NCBI RefSeq assembly: GCF_007558865.1
Contig: NZ_VLPK01000001.1
Coordinates: 372,001-436,000, forward strand
Length of the DNA stretch: 64,000 bases
Source of the DNA: Mucilaginibacter corticis
GTDB taxonomy: Bacteria > Bacteroidota > Bacteroidia > Sphingobacteriales > Sphingobacteriaceae
Reading direction: 5' to 3'
Each line of letters starts with the position of its first letter. Within the stretch, counting starts at the first letter, position 1. Below the pieces are notes generated by a model. It did no database searches and was not told the origin of the DNA. It saw only the letters and a program-made list of their open reading frames with translations. The position numbers were made by a program, and so were the translations under genes. Of this stretch, positions 53,298 to 63,028 are shown one piece after another.

Positions 53298-55805
53298 ATG
53301 AAGTATCATATAAAATTAATAGGCCTGTTATTTATTCTGCTGGCAAATACTGTTATCACAAAAGCAGACAATGCCATAGGTACGCTATCAGGTAAAGTAA
53401 CCGACAAAAAAGATGGCTCGCCAATTATAGGCGCCACCATAAGCATCCCCGATCTGAAAACCGGTACCGTAACCGACGCGAACGGTAACTTTGTATTAAA
53501 TCATTTATCAAAAGGAATTTACCTGGTACAGGTTAGTTACGTGGGATACTCGACCGTATCACAAAGAGTAGATTTTTCAAAAACAACCGAGCTTAACATC
53601 CAACTACAGGCTTCATCTATCGAGGCCGGCGAGGTAGTAATAACCGGGGTAAGCCGTGCTACCGAACTAAAAAAGAGCCCGATACCCATGGCCGCGGTCG
53701 GCAAAGCGTTCATCGACCAGCGATCTGCAGCGGGTAACGTTATCGATATGATAGCCAACCTGCCCGGTGTAAGCGCGGTAACTACCGGCCCAAACATTTC
53801 AAAACCATTTATCCATGGACTGGGCTATAACCGGGTTATTACTCTGATGGACGGTATCCGCCAGGAAGGCCAGCAATGGGGTGATGAGCATGGCGTTGAG
53901 GTTGATCAAAACTCGATAGACCGCGTGGAAGTGATTAAGGGCCCGGCAAGTTTAACTTACGGATCGGACGCTATAGGCGGTGTTGTGAACTTAATATCGC
54001 CGCCACCTGTGCCTGAAGGCACCATAGCCGGATCTGTTATGGCAACCTACGGCACTAATGAAGGCTTGTTCAACAACTCGTTACGCTTACAGGGTAATAA
54101 TAATGGCCTGGTATGGGGAACCGTACTATCAGCCAAAGAAGCTAAAGATTACCAAAACCAGCATGACGGCCGCGTTTACGCCACAAACTATAAAGAAAAA
54201 GACGCGCGTTTAATGGTAGGCCTTAATAAATCATGGGGATACTCTTATTTCAACGCGTCATTGTTTGACGACCAGCAGGCCATCCCTGACGGTAGCCGCG
54301 ATTCGATATCGCGCAAATTCACCAAACAAATAACAGAGGATGACGCTGTTCGGGCTATAGTGCCAGCGTCTGAATTAAATTCATATAACATCCCGGTTCT
54401 GCATCAGCACGTACAGCTTTACCGCATTTATAACAACAGCAATTTTATATTGGGTAACGGCGCAAACCTGTTTGTTAATTTAGGCTACCAGTTTAGCCAC
54501 AGGCGCGAGTTTACCCACCCGGAAGACGCGGATATTGCAGGCCTTAACCTGCACTTAACCACCTATACGTATGATGTTAAGTATAACCAGGCTTTTGGCG
54601 ATGGTTATGAAACTACCTTCGGCGTAAATGGCCAATACCAAAACAATACCATTGGCGATGCTACCGATTTCCCGATACCGGCTTACCACCAGTTTGATAT
54701 CGGCCCTTTTGCTATGTTAAAAAAGAGTTTCGGCAAGCTTGACCTGTCTGCCGGTGCAAGGTATGACAGCCGTTCGTTTAACGGACAGGCAGCTTATATC
54801 GATACCCTTAGCGGCAAATATCCGCAGTTATATACCGGCGGCAATACATCTGCCGCAGGCGTAATAAAACAGTTTGATGCTTTAAACAAAACATTCAGTG
54901 GTTTCTCGGGCAGTTTTGGTGCTACCTACAACTTCACCGACGAGTTTTTATTGAAAGCCAATATATCACGTGGCTTCAGGGCGCCAAGTATCGCAGAGTT
55001 ATCGGCCAACGGCCCCGACCCGGGTTCGCAGATCTACCATGTTGGTAACAGCTCATTCAAACCAGAGTTTAGCGTGCAGGAAGATATCGGCGCATTCCTG
55101 TCATTGCCTAATGTATCTGCAAGTGTAGAGTTGTTTAACAACAATATTGAAAACTACATCTACCAGCAACAGGTATTAAATACCGATGGCAGCCCGGCGG
55201 TTAACCCGGCATTTCCGTTGTATAACATATTTACTTACACCCAAAGCAAGGCCCGCATTAACGGCGGCGAGTTTAGCCTGGATATCCACCCTACCTCATG
55301 GCTGCATTTTGAAAACTCGTTAGCTTTAACCTACGGCACTAACCTGGGTAACGGCGGCAAAGTTGCCGACAGCTTAAAATACCTGCCGTTTATACCACCA
55401 TTGCATACCCACTCAGAATTGCGCGGTACGTTTGCTAAAGGCTTATCATCCATTAAAAACATTTATGCCTTTGTAGGTTTTGACCACTACAGCGCGCAGA
55501 ACCGCTTTTTTGCTGCCTACGGTACAGAAACTTATACCGCAGGCTATAACCTGTTAAGCGCGGGCTTAGGCGGCAACCTGGTTAATGCTGCCGGCAAAAA
55601 GATAGTTGAACTATTTATTGAGGGTACTAACCTGGCTAATGTAAACTATCAATCAAACATGAGCCGTTTAAAATACTTTGATAACCAGTACACCGCACCC
55701 GGTGTACAACGCGGTATTTACAACATGGGCCGTAACATAAGCTTTAAGGTAGTGGTACCTTTTGATCTGTCGGCACATGCCGCGGCAACTACAGCCACAA
55801 ACTAA
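53298..55805 (+). CDS. TonB-dependent receptor
   Basis: 835 aa. Signal peptide, carboxypeptidase-regulatory-like domain (about 28-110, GTLSGKVTDKKDGSPIIGATI), plug domain (about 120-235, with FIHGLGYNRVITLMDGIRQ and VIKGPASLTYGSDAIGGVVNLI) and a beta-barrel to the C-terminus. The plug text HGLGYNRV...DGIRQEGQQWGDEHGVEVD resembles metal receptors of the ZnuD/copper type. Substrate therefore probably a metal or metal chelate. Confidence 0.9.
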   Translation: MKYHIKLIGLLFILLANTVITKADNAIGTLSGKVTDKKDGSPIIGATISIPDLKTGTVTDANGNFVLNHLSKGIYLVQVSYVGYSTVSQRVDFSKTTELNIQLQASSIEAGEVVITGVSRATELKKSPIPMAAVGKAFIDQRSAAGNVIDMIANLPGVSAVTTGPNISKPFIHGLGYNRVITLMDGIRQEGQQWGDEHGVEVDQNSIDRVEVIKGPASLTYGSDAIGGVVNLISPPPVPEGTIAGSVMATYGTNEGLFNNSLRLQGNNNGLVWGTVLSAKEAKDYQNQHDGRVYATNYKEKDARLMVGLNKSWGYSYFNASLFDDQQAIPDGSRDSISRKFTKQITEDDAVRAIVPASELNSYNIPVLHQHVQLYRIYNNSNFILGNGANLFVNLGYQFSHRREFTHPEDADIAGLNLHLTTYTYDVKYNQAFGDGYETTFGVNGQYQNNTIGDATDFPIPAYHQFDIGPFAMLKKSFGKLDLSAGARYDSRSFNGQAAYIDTLSGKYPQLYTGGNTSAAGVIKQFDALNKTFSGFSGSFGATYNFTDEFLLKANISRGFRAPSIAELSANGPDPGSQIYHVGNSSFKPEFSVQEDIGAFLSLPNVSASVELFNNNIENYIYQQQVLNTDGSPAVNPAFPLYNIFTYTQSKARINGGEFSLDIHPTSWLHFENSLALTYGTNLGNGGKVADSLKYLPFIPPLHTHSELRGTFAKGLSSIKNIYAFVGFDHYSAQNRFFAAYGTETYTAGYNLLSAGLGGNLVNAAGKKIVELFIEGTNLANVNYQSNMSRLKYFDNQYTAPGVQRGIYNMGRNISFKVVVPFDLSAHAAATTATN

Positions 55806-55814
55806 TACAAAGAG

Positions 55815-55839
55815 TGTCATGCTGAACTTGTTTCAGCAT
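55815..55839. repeat. Small dispersed hairpin (ATGCTGAA/TTTCAGCAT)
   Basis: GTCATGCTGAACTTGTTTC followed by AGCATC. I recall this word as common between genes of Bacteroidota; only one copy is in the window. Confidence 0.5.
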
Positions 55840-55842
55840 CTT

Positions 55843-55882
55843 AAAGAGCCATGCCCGAAAATAATTCGGCATGGCTCTTTTA
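55843..55882 (+). terminator. Terminator after the TonB receptor
   Basis: AAAGAGCCATGCC / GGCATGGCTCTTT perfect 13-bp stem, followed by TT. Confidence 0.85.
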
Positions 55883-55936
55883 CTATAGCGCATAATCCAC
55901 AGATTATGATTATGTTAGGTTCATAATTTACTTAAC

Positions 55937-57073
55937 ATGAACCTGCTTGCCGAAACCCCTAAAAAGCGTATAGATTCAATCGATATATTGCGCGGCCTTG
56001 TAATGGCTATTATGGCGCTTGATCATACCCGCGATTTCTTTATGTCGCTGCCTTATGAGCCAACTGATCTTACCCGCGCGTCGACAATATTATTTTTAAC
56101 CCGGTTTATTACGCACTATTGCGCCGCTACGTTTGTGTTTCTGGCAGGTACGGGCGCGTTTCTGTCGCTCAAGCGGGGTAAAACCAAGGGCGAGGCTTTT
56201 AGATTTTTGCTATCGCGGGGCTTATGGCTGATTATACTGGAAATAACTGTTATTAGCGTCGGCTGGGGCGCCGGCGAATTTTTACAGGTGATATGGGCAA
56301 TAGGTATCAGCATGATGGTTTTGGCGTTTTTGATATACCTGCCGGTACCGTTAATAGCCGCTTTTGGATTGTTGCTGATCTTCGGCCACAACTTATTCGA
56401 CCATGTCAATACCGCCGGCTTCACTCCCGCCGAAAAAACAGAATGGACATTATTGCATGTACAGGGCTTTGTGCATTTAGGCCCGATCAACTTCTTTGTA
56501 CTATACCCGCTTATCCCGTGGATAGGTGTTATGGCTGCGGGCTACAGTTTCGGTACTTTATTTACCATAGATGCCGCCAAACGTAAAAAGATCCTTACAG
56601 TACTTGGCCTGTCGGCAATTGCGTTGTTTATCGTGATCAGGTATTTTGCCTTTTATGGCGATGCTACTACCTGGACCTACCAGGGTAATATCCATCGTAC
56701 CATACTGTCATTTATCAATGTAACCAAATACCCGCCATCGCTTGATTATTTATTGATCACCCTTGGGCCGGGCATGTTGTTCCTGGCATGGGTTGAGGGC
56801 AAAAGCAATAAACTTACCGACATATTTGTGGTTTACGGCCGCGTGCCGCTTTTTTACTATATCCTGCATTTATACCTCATCCACCTGTTAAATATAATCA
56901 TCGGTTTAATAGTACCCTTGCCGCAGGGGTTTTTCGGCCCGCAAAACCCGGGGCTGTCCTTAGGATGGGTTTATGTAATATGGCTTAGCGTGGTGTTTAT
57001 TCTTTATTTCCCATGCAGATGGTTCATGAAATATAAGCGTGAGCACAAGCAGTGGTGGTTAAGTTATTTGTAA
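55937..57073 (+). CDS. DUF1624 / heparan-acetyltransferase-like membrane protein
   Basis: 378 aa, about ten TM helices. RIDSIDILRGLVMAIMALDHTRDFFM is the conserved start with the His of the DUF1624/HGSNAT-like family of membrane acyltransferases; ITHYCAATFVFLAGTGAFL follows. The acyl acceptor is unknown. Preceded by the terminator of the receptor gene, so probably transcribed separately. Confidence 0.85.
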   Translation: MNLLAETPKKRIDSIDILRGLVMAIMALDHTRDFFMSLPYEPTDLTRASTILFLTRFITHYCAATFVFLAGTGAFLSLKRGKTKGEAFRFLLSRGLWLIILEITVISVGWGAGEFLQVIWAIGISMMVLAFLIYLPVPLIAAFGLLLIFGHNLFDHVNTAGFTPAEKTEWTLLHVQGFVHLGPINFFVLYPLIPWIGVMAAGYSFGTLFTIDAAKRKKILTVLGLSAIALFIVIRYFAFYGDATTWTYQGNIHRTILSFINVTKYPPSLDYLLITLGPGMLFLAWVEGKSNKLTDIFVVYGRVPLFYYILHLYLIHLLNIIIGLIVPLPQGFFGPQNPGLSLGWVYVIWLSVVFILYFPCRWFMKYKREHKQWWLSYL

Positions 57074-57151
57074 GCTTAGGTTATTATTTCAGTCAGGTAT
57101 AATAAATATCAATATCTGTCGTAATTAGATTATCATTAACCTTATTACACT

Positions 57152-58066
57152 ATGAAATACTTAACCACACCGGCTATTAACGCCAAATTAATTAAACTGA
57201 TCTTGCAAAAAAACTTAAAACACTGCCTGGCAATTTTTTTTGCAGCAATAGCTTTAACGTCCTGCAAGAAAGATCATAACGAATCCCCATCAACAGCTAT
57301 ATTGACTGTAAACAATGTAAGCTATCAATGGGGTGAACTTGCCATCAATAAAAAATATGTATCTGATTCGATTAAATACAACAGCGCATGGAAGATAGAT
57401 TCTATAATATCATATGATGAGAACGGACAAATAACAAACCGGATTGGCTTTACCTACTCCGGCAGCGAAATATCTTTAAACTCTCCTGTAAAGGACAAAT
57501 ATACTTTGGATAGTGAAGGGCGTGTAATAATGCACACTATAGAAGAAATACAACATGGAACTGATTTTATACAAACCCAACGCTACAGCTACGACCCGAA
57601 CGGTTATTTAAGTAAAGTTACCATGTCGCTCAACGTAGTCGGCAACCCGGAGACTACGTTTTCTGTTATTAATTACGAGGTAAAAAATGGCAATTATACA
57701 AAGTACGCTCTATCAAATACAGCAGATGGGGCAATAACCCGGCAATATGATTTTAGCTATAATACGGCCGTTAAGATCAACAGCCCTGTTTCATTATTTG
57801 CTCCTATATTTTCAAACAATACAATTTCAAATATTGATAAGTACTTAAATTATGGTAAAAACTCTGTGAATTTGTTAAGCAGTGTTAACTATACCATGAT
57901 CAACCTGGATAAAACAACATCAACAGGCACACTTACTGCAGAAACAAGTGTAAACTCTGATAAATATCTTACGCAATTAACTCTTAACGGCGCTACCATA
58001 ACTTCATTCCCTTCTGACAATATATCGCCATTGCCAAGGAGTATTAAGTTTTCTTTTAAGAAGTAA
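57152..58066 (+). CDS. Lipoprotein with YD-like repeats (DUF4595-like)
   Basis: 304 aa. Signal and lipobox (ALTSC at about 37-41) followed by KKDH. The body has repeated strand-turn units (YDENGQITNRIGFTYSG, YSYDPNGYLSKVTMS, YDFSYNT) typical of Bacteroidota DUF4595 proteins. Probably faces the outside or periplasm. Function unknown. Confidence 0.7.
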   Translation: MKYLTTPAINAKLIKLILQKNLKHCLAIFFAAIALTSCKKDHNESPSTAILTVNNVSYQWGELAINKKYVSDSIKYNSAWKIDSIISYDENGQITNRIGFTYSGSEISLNSPVKDKYTLDSEGRVIMHTIEEIQHGTDFIQTQRYSYDPNGYLSKVTMSLNVVGNPETTFSVINYEVKNGNYTKYALSNTADGAITRQYDFSYNTAVKINSPVSLFAPIFSNNTISNIDKYLNYGKNSVNLLSSVNYTMINLDKTTSTGTLTAETSVNSDKYLTQLTLNGATITSFPSDNISPLPRSIKFSFKK

Positions 58067-58118
58067 GTGACTTTAATTAATTGAATTTAATAGTACGATG
58101 CTTAACAGTGTCAACACG

Positions 58119-60836
58119 TCATTTTGATTTGTAGGATGTTATCTTATATTGGAAAGTAAGCATAAAATAACGTTTCAGGATCTGCTGTTCTGATGTGCTG
58201 ACAGAGTTTTGCCCGGCATATCGGTATATGGTGATATTCTGGTCGAATAGGTCATAAACCGATAGCTTAAACTGCCCGCGATCTTTGTTAAATGTCAACC
58301 AGGTTGCGGCCAGGTCTACAATATTACTTGACCGTTGAAAGCCCGGCCCTATCTGCGGACGATAGTTGTAATTGTATTTGGCATCAAAAATAAAATGTGC
58401 CGGCCAACGCAGGCTGATGTCACTGCCAACCGTGTGCGTTAATGTATTTACCGCAGCATATTTAACCTCTTTGTATTGGGTTGATGAGATATCGAACCGG
58501 TAATTGGTGTTAAAGCTAAGTATCGATCCATAGTTAAAGTTTACATTTTGGGTGGTACTGAAGTTATAGTTGTATTGTAGCCCTTCGTCCGCATTCAAAA
58601 AGAATGCTGATTTATAAATACCGCCATTAAAATTATTACTCAGGCCTATCTGCCACTTTTGCCTTGCCTTAAACTGCTTGCCAAAGCTGCCCCCAAAATA
58701 ACTGCTTATTCCATTGTCGCGGTTTACGTAATTGGTTGTTTGCACGCCCACTGCATCAATAGTAGTTTTTGATATCATTGCGTTTTGGGTCAACGTCATG
58801 CCGCCGTAAACATTATAATTAAGCTGCTTGTCATTGTTGTATTTATAATAATTGATCCTGAAATCATGCTTTCTGCTCGGGATCAGATCGGGATTGCCGG
58901 TCACCCTGTAAAACGCGCTATAGATCCTGGTTATAGGCACCAGGTTGTCAATAGAAGGCACCTCATAATATTCGGAGTAGCTTGTAGAAAAGCCTTTAAT
59001 GTTAACCTCTAACGATGGGAATAAAAAGTAATACTTTTTATTGATGTTGCTTACCGTATCAATATTAAAGTAGTTGGTTATGTTTTGAATTTCAAAGTCA
59101 AGGCCAAACTTTACGTTGATGTCGTCCTTGAATTTATAGGTAAATACCGGCTTAATGTTTTGCAAAAACCAATGCCGCACAAGTCTCTTGCTCAGCGTAT
59201 CGTTAAACAAACTGTACTGGCCGGTGGCGTTATCTTTGCCAAAAACAGATGCGTTGCTGCCTACTACCAGATACCTGCTGTTGGTATTTAGCTCCACTAT
59301 GATTTTTTTGGTAAAAGGATGATAATAGTTAATGCTCATACCGAAGGTATTGTTCAAGGTCCGCTCGCCATCATACCTGTCCAATAACTGTGTCGGTACC
59401 GATGACACATATGACCTGACATCCTGCAGCGAATAACTGTAAGGGTTATCATTACTTAAAGTTATTGATTGGTTTATGGTGATAGACTTGCCCTTGTGCC
59501 CCAGCTTATGATAAAACATAAAGTTATGGCTAAAGTTCTCCCCGCTTGAACTACCTGACTGGCTAACGTTAGACGAGCTTATTGGCCCCTGTAAGTTAGC
59601 CGAACTACCGGTATACAGATAGTTGCTTGGGCTGTTTTGAAAATTTACCGATGGCGTGTAAACGATCCGCATGTTGGTATCGGGTTTCCATTCTATGGTA
59701 GCGCTTATGGCCTGTTTCCTGTTGGTGTTTTTATTATTACCCTGGTATTTAGAGTCGATTACGGTTTGATCTGTGGTTTGTTCCGTTTCGCCTTTATTGG
59801 TATTAACCGTGTTGGTGCCTGTATAGAAATAGGTAAAATTCATCCGCAGCTTTTCGCCGTAGTCATTGTTAACATTTACCCCGCCTGATGTAATACTTTG
59901 TATCCCCCCGCCCCAGTTTTGTCCGCCAAAAGTACCGTCATAGTATTGGCCGGTTTGCGAGCGGTTAAACCCGCCCATGGTATACAATTCATCCTGCGAA
60001 AAACCTGTCGAATTAAGATTGTTTGACAGGCCTATCAAACTAACCTGCAGCGTATCCCTGAAATTGCTCAATATCCCGCCTATCTGGTGCCTGTCGCGCG
60101 TACCTAAGCCGCCGTAAATTTTCCCCAAAGTGCTTTTCTTGATCTTGCTCTTCATTTTAAGGTTGATCACCTTGCCTACATCTTTGTCGGCCAGTTTATG
60201 GTCGGGGTCATCCTCACGGTCATCATAAACCTGGATCTTATCCAGCATGTCCGCGTCAAGGTTTTTGGTGGCTACTTTGGGGTCGTTGCCAAAAAAGCGC
60301 TTACCATCAATTAACAGCCTGTTCACCTTTTTGCCATTTACCAGGATGGTTCCGTCATAATTAACCTGTACGCCGGGCAATAAGCGCAGCAGGTCTTCAA
60401 CAACGGCGTTTGGCCGGGTTTTAAAGGCCTCGGCATTAAACTCTATCGTATCTTTTTTTACGGCGATAGGGGTACGTTCGCCTTTTATCACAACCTCCTG
60501 CAAGCTTTTGGCGCTTAAAGCTATTTGCCCCAGATCGGTCATCACATTGGGCTTTAGTTTAAGCATTTTGCGGTAAGTGGCATACCGCATAATGGATATG
60601 ACCACCCGGTTACTTATGTCAACAGGTAGTGCCGTAAGTTTAAATGTACCGTCTTTTTGGCTTAGCGTATAAGCCACCAGCGAGGTATCTTTTGCATTCA
60701 CAATGGCGATGGTTGCATGCTCTATAGGTGCCTTGGTTACAGAATCCACAACCATACCCTTAATTGAGCCGCGTTGCGCCAATGCCGATAAAGAAAAAGA
60801 CAGCAGGAATAGTACCAGTAAAGAAAATTTGTTCAT
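58119..60836 (-). CDS. Large outer-membrane receptor, TonB-dependent type
   Basis: 905 aa. Signal peptide (MNKFSLLVLFLLSFSLSALAQ), carboxypeptidase-regulatory-like domain (about 22-110), plug-like region (VVIKGERTPIAVKKDTIEF ... VEDLLRLLPGVQVNYDGTILVNGKKVNRLLIDGKRFFGND) and a C-terminal beta-barrel rich in Tyr/Asn. Matches the Bacteroidota 'outer membrane beta-barrel family protein' group. No SusD-like partner next to it. Substrate unknown. Confidence 0.88.
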   Translation of the reverse strand: MNKFSLLVLFLLSFSLSALAQRGSIKGMVVDSVTKAPIEHATIAIVNAKDTSLVAYTLSQKDGTFKLTALPVDISNRVVISIMRYATYRKMLKLKPNVMTDLGQIALSAKSLQEVVIKGERTPIAVKKDTIEFNAEAFKTRPNAVVEDLLRLLPGVQVNYDGTILVNGKKVNRLLIDGKRFFGNDPKVATKNLDADMLDKIQVYDDREDDPDHKLADKDVGKVINLKMKSKIKKSTLGKIYGGLGTRDRHQIGGILSNFRDTLQVSLIGLSNNLNSTGFSQDELYTMGGFNRSQTGQYYDGTFGGQNWGGGIQSITSGGVNVNNDYGEKLRMNFTYFYTGTNTVNTNKGETEQTTDQTVIDSKYQGNNKNTNRKQAISATIEWKPDTNMRIVYTPSVNFQNSPSNYLYTGSSANLQGPISSSNVSQSGSSSGENFSHNFMFYHKLGHKGKSITINQSITLSNDNPYSYSLQDVRSYVSSVPTQLLDRYDGERTLNNTFGMSINYYHPFTKKIIVELNTNSRYLVVGSNASVFGKDNATGQYSLFNDTLSKRLVRHWFLQNIKPVFTYKFKDDINVKFGLDFEIQNITNYFNIDTVSNINKKYYFLFPSLEVNIKGFSTSYSEYYEVPSIDNLVPITRIYSAFYRVTGNPDLIPSRKHDFRINYYKYNNDKQLNYNVYGGMTLTQNAMISKTTIDAVGVQTTNYVNRDNGISSYFGGSFGKQFKARQKWQIGLSNNFNGGIYKSAFFLNADEGLQYNYNFSTTQNVNFNYGSILSFNTNYRFDISSTQYKEVKYAAVNTLTHTVGSDISLRWPAHFIFDAKYNYNYRPQIGPGFQRSSNIVDLAATWLTFNKDRGQFKLSVYDLFDQNITIYRYAGQNSVSTSEQQILKRYFMLTFQYKITSYKSK

Positions 60837-61269
60837 AAGGTATGCCCGTATAAACGGACTCAGGTAAATGTGTTAAGGTATTGATGTAATGGTAGGCTAA
60901 AATATATAATTGGTTTGATAAGTCCGCGTTAAAAACTGTTAAAACAGGGTTTTAAAGTGTTAAAGTTTAAATCGTACGAAATTAAAAAGATCCGGAAATT
61001 TGAATGTTGCGGCGAGCACAGCACGATTGCTGCCGGCTGCTATATATCTTTCTAAATTTGCGGAGTAAATGGGCCCCATCAGAACACTTACTATTGCGGG
61101 GAGTGGAAGGGTTTGCAATCCCTTCGAATAGATTTGATAACCAATATCTTGCAGGTGAGATAACGGTTTACATACCCAATTAAGCACACTTTTTTACTAT
61201 AAACCTCATGTTTCGGGCAGCAGCCTAAAACATGAGGTTTTGTTTGGATGAGTGAAAAGATCGATCAGC
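60837..61269. other. Spacer with a possible short plus-strand transcript
   Basis: A 433-bp spacer with no established gene. TAAATTTG at 61053-61060 fits a -7 box; an ATG at 61069 opens a 20-codon frame ending TAG at 61131; the hairpin at 61201-61240 could end the transcript. Listed as unexplained. Confidence 0.35.
61201..61244. terminator. Hairpin after the C1B peptidase gene
   Basis: AAACCTCATGTTT / AAACATGAGGTTT perfect 13-bp stem with a 14-nt loop; TTTTG follows on the plus strand. Serves the minus-strand peptidase gene and possibly a plus-strand transcript. Confidence 0.75.
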
Positions 61270-62457
61270 TTAAAACCCTATTTTTTCTCTGATTGCTTTA
61301 GGCACTGCGTTTTTGTTCAATAAAAAGTTAGTGGTTTTGTAGCGTACATAGGCTTTGGTTACATATAAGTAGCCCTTGTAGTCATTGCTTGGCCCCCATG
61401 AGTTTTTTACCAGGTAATATTCTTTACCATTCTGGTCTTTTGCAAGGCCTACAATGTGCATACCATGATCATCAGTTGTAGTGTAGTTATCGAATGCTTT
61501 TTCGCGAATTTCAGGCGTAATATCCAATTCAGGTTTCGGGCCGTCAAACATAGTATTACGCTCTTCTTCGGTCATCGCGTCACCCTGTTTTTGAGGAACA
61601 TAAGCTACTCCGTTTTTCCAACTAAAGTATTTTTCAGATACATCAGCCGACCACTCTACCGTATAACCATTTTTCAGGGCATTATCAATTACATCGGTAA
61701 CATCATTAAGCGGCAGGTTATACACCGAGCCGAATGCCCAGTTATCAGGCACCAACAATACAAATTTCTGATAGTAAGGATGATCAGTTTCAGAACCGAA
61801 CTCCACATAATCATCAGGGTTGATACCCACTACCTGTTGTGCAAAGGTTTGCGGGTTATAGGCTTTACCATTATATGTAAATAGCGCAGGCACCTTTCCC
61901 AGGTAGGCATCAATGGCGCCTGTGTAAGCCTGCAACCAGTTAGGCGTAAGTTCGCCATTAGGGTTGGTTACTACCGCTTTCAGGATGGATTCCATAATGG
62001 CACTCAGTTCGCCAAATTTGTTAGTTGTGGTTCCATAATTCAAACCTGAATAATCAGCCTTAGGTACAGCACCATATTTGCGGTACATATTGATCACGTC
62101 ATGAGGTTCGCCGCCGTCGCCCAGGCTCACCGCACCGTGCATACGTACGTAATTGATGCCTTTTTCTACATAAGCACAGCGGGCGGTATATATCTCAGAC
62201 AGTTCGACCGGTTGTTTACCCATGCGGATCATCTCCGACTCCAAAAACGAATTGGTTGAATAACTCCAGCAGGTGCCTGACGAGCCCTGGTTTTTTACAG
62301 AGGTATTAGCAAGATCAATTACATTAGTAAAATGAAAGCTTTGTTTGCTACTATCACTTTTATTGTTTTTAAGGGAATTAACAAGATTGTCCTGTGCGTG
62401 AAGGCTCATTACCGGCATAGCAGCCGCCAGTATCATTACGATAGATTTTATTTTCAT
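61270..62457 (-). CDS. Exported C1B cysteine peptidase (bleomycin hydrolase-like)
   Basis: 395 aa with a signal peptide (ends about LHAQ). Catalytic text: NQGSSGTCWSYSTNSFLESE (Gln and nucleophile Cys, about 56-75), DDHGMHIVGLA (His) and YLVKNSWG (Asn). Bleomycin hydrolase/aminopeptidase C family. The signal peptide indicates a periplasmic form, as is common in Bacteroidota. Confidence 0.92.
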   Translation of the reverse strand: MKIKSIVMILAAAMPVMSLHAQDNLVNSLKNNKSDSSKQSFHFTNVIDLANTSVKNQGSSGTCWSYSTNSFLESEMIRMGKQPVELSEIYTARCAYVEKGINYVRMHGAVSLGDGGEPHDVINMYRKYGAVPKADYSGLNYGTTTNKFGELSAIMESILKAVVTNPNGELTPNWLQAYTGAIDAYLGKVPALFTYNGKAYNPQTFAQQVVGINPDDYVEFGSETDHPYYQKFVLLVPDNWAFGSVYNLPLNDVTDVIDNALKNGYTVEWSADVSEKYFSWKNGVAYVPQKQGDAMTEEERNTMFDGPKPELDITPEIREKAFDNYTTTDDHGMHIVGLAKDQNGKEYYLVKNSWGPSNDYKGYLYVTKAYVRYKTTNFLLNKNAVPKAIREKIGF

Positions 62458-62657
62458 TTTTCAATAGTTAACTAAGTTTGTAAATTTAAGGTAACTACAC
62501 TTATCTGCAACTGTTATTTGCGTGTACACGCGTAAATAATCAGTTACCCAAAAAAACAAGGCACTGAAATTTTCTCGCCGTTATTATATGCACAAACTAT
62601 GTTTGGCAACACCTTAAAACAAAATGCCCGGCTACGCCAGGCAATAAAATCGATTTG

Positions 62658-62745
62658 CGGAGAGGGAGGGATTCGAACCCTCGATACACTTTTGGCGTAT
62701 ACACACTTTCCAGGCGTGCTCTTTCGACCACTCAGACACCTCTCC
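62658..62745 (-). tRNA. tRNA-Ser (anticodon GGA)
   Basis: 88 nt. The acceptor GGAGAGG pairs with CCTCTCC, the anticodon loop reads CTGGAAA with GGA at 62709-62711 (plus-strand TCC), a long variable arm follows, and GGTTCGAATCC is the T arm. Discriminator base is G; CCA is not encoded. Reads UCC and UCU codons. Confidence 0.97.
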
Positions 62746-62759
62746 GTATAAGTGGATTG

Positions 62760-62767
62760 CAAAGGTA
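62760..62767 (-). promoter_or_regulatory. -7 box for tRNA-Ser
   Basis: Minus strand TACCTTTG, 14 nt ahead of the tRNA 5' end. The -33 position falls in the T run of the terminator hairpin, without a TTG. Confidence 0.55.
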
Positions 62768-62790
62768 AAATAATATTGCATGCCGCCCAT

Positions 62791-62823
62791 AAAAAAAGCG
62801 AAGCACCCGTTAAATGCTTCGCT
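62791..62823 (-). terminator. Intrinsic terminator without an obvious upstream gene
   Basis: AGCGAAGCA / TGCTTCGCT stem (62797-62823) with a T7 run on the minus strand. The 200 bp upstream on that strand hold no ORF; the next gene is on the other strand. Confidence 0.7.
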
Positions 62824-63028
62824 CATATAAAAAATAACCAAAAACTATATTACCACTTAATTACGTCGCGGTTGTAATGTCAGTGTATCAATATGAGTGT
62901 TTAAACGCAAATTGGTTTAATTGCCGTCAAAATTTTTATGGTGATAAATGCAGATAAAGTTTTTTAGCTTATGTTTGCTGCAATTACCAAACAAAAAGTT
63001 TGGCTTATAAAAAGTCCGTGCAATTTTA

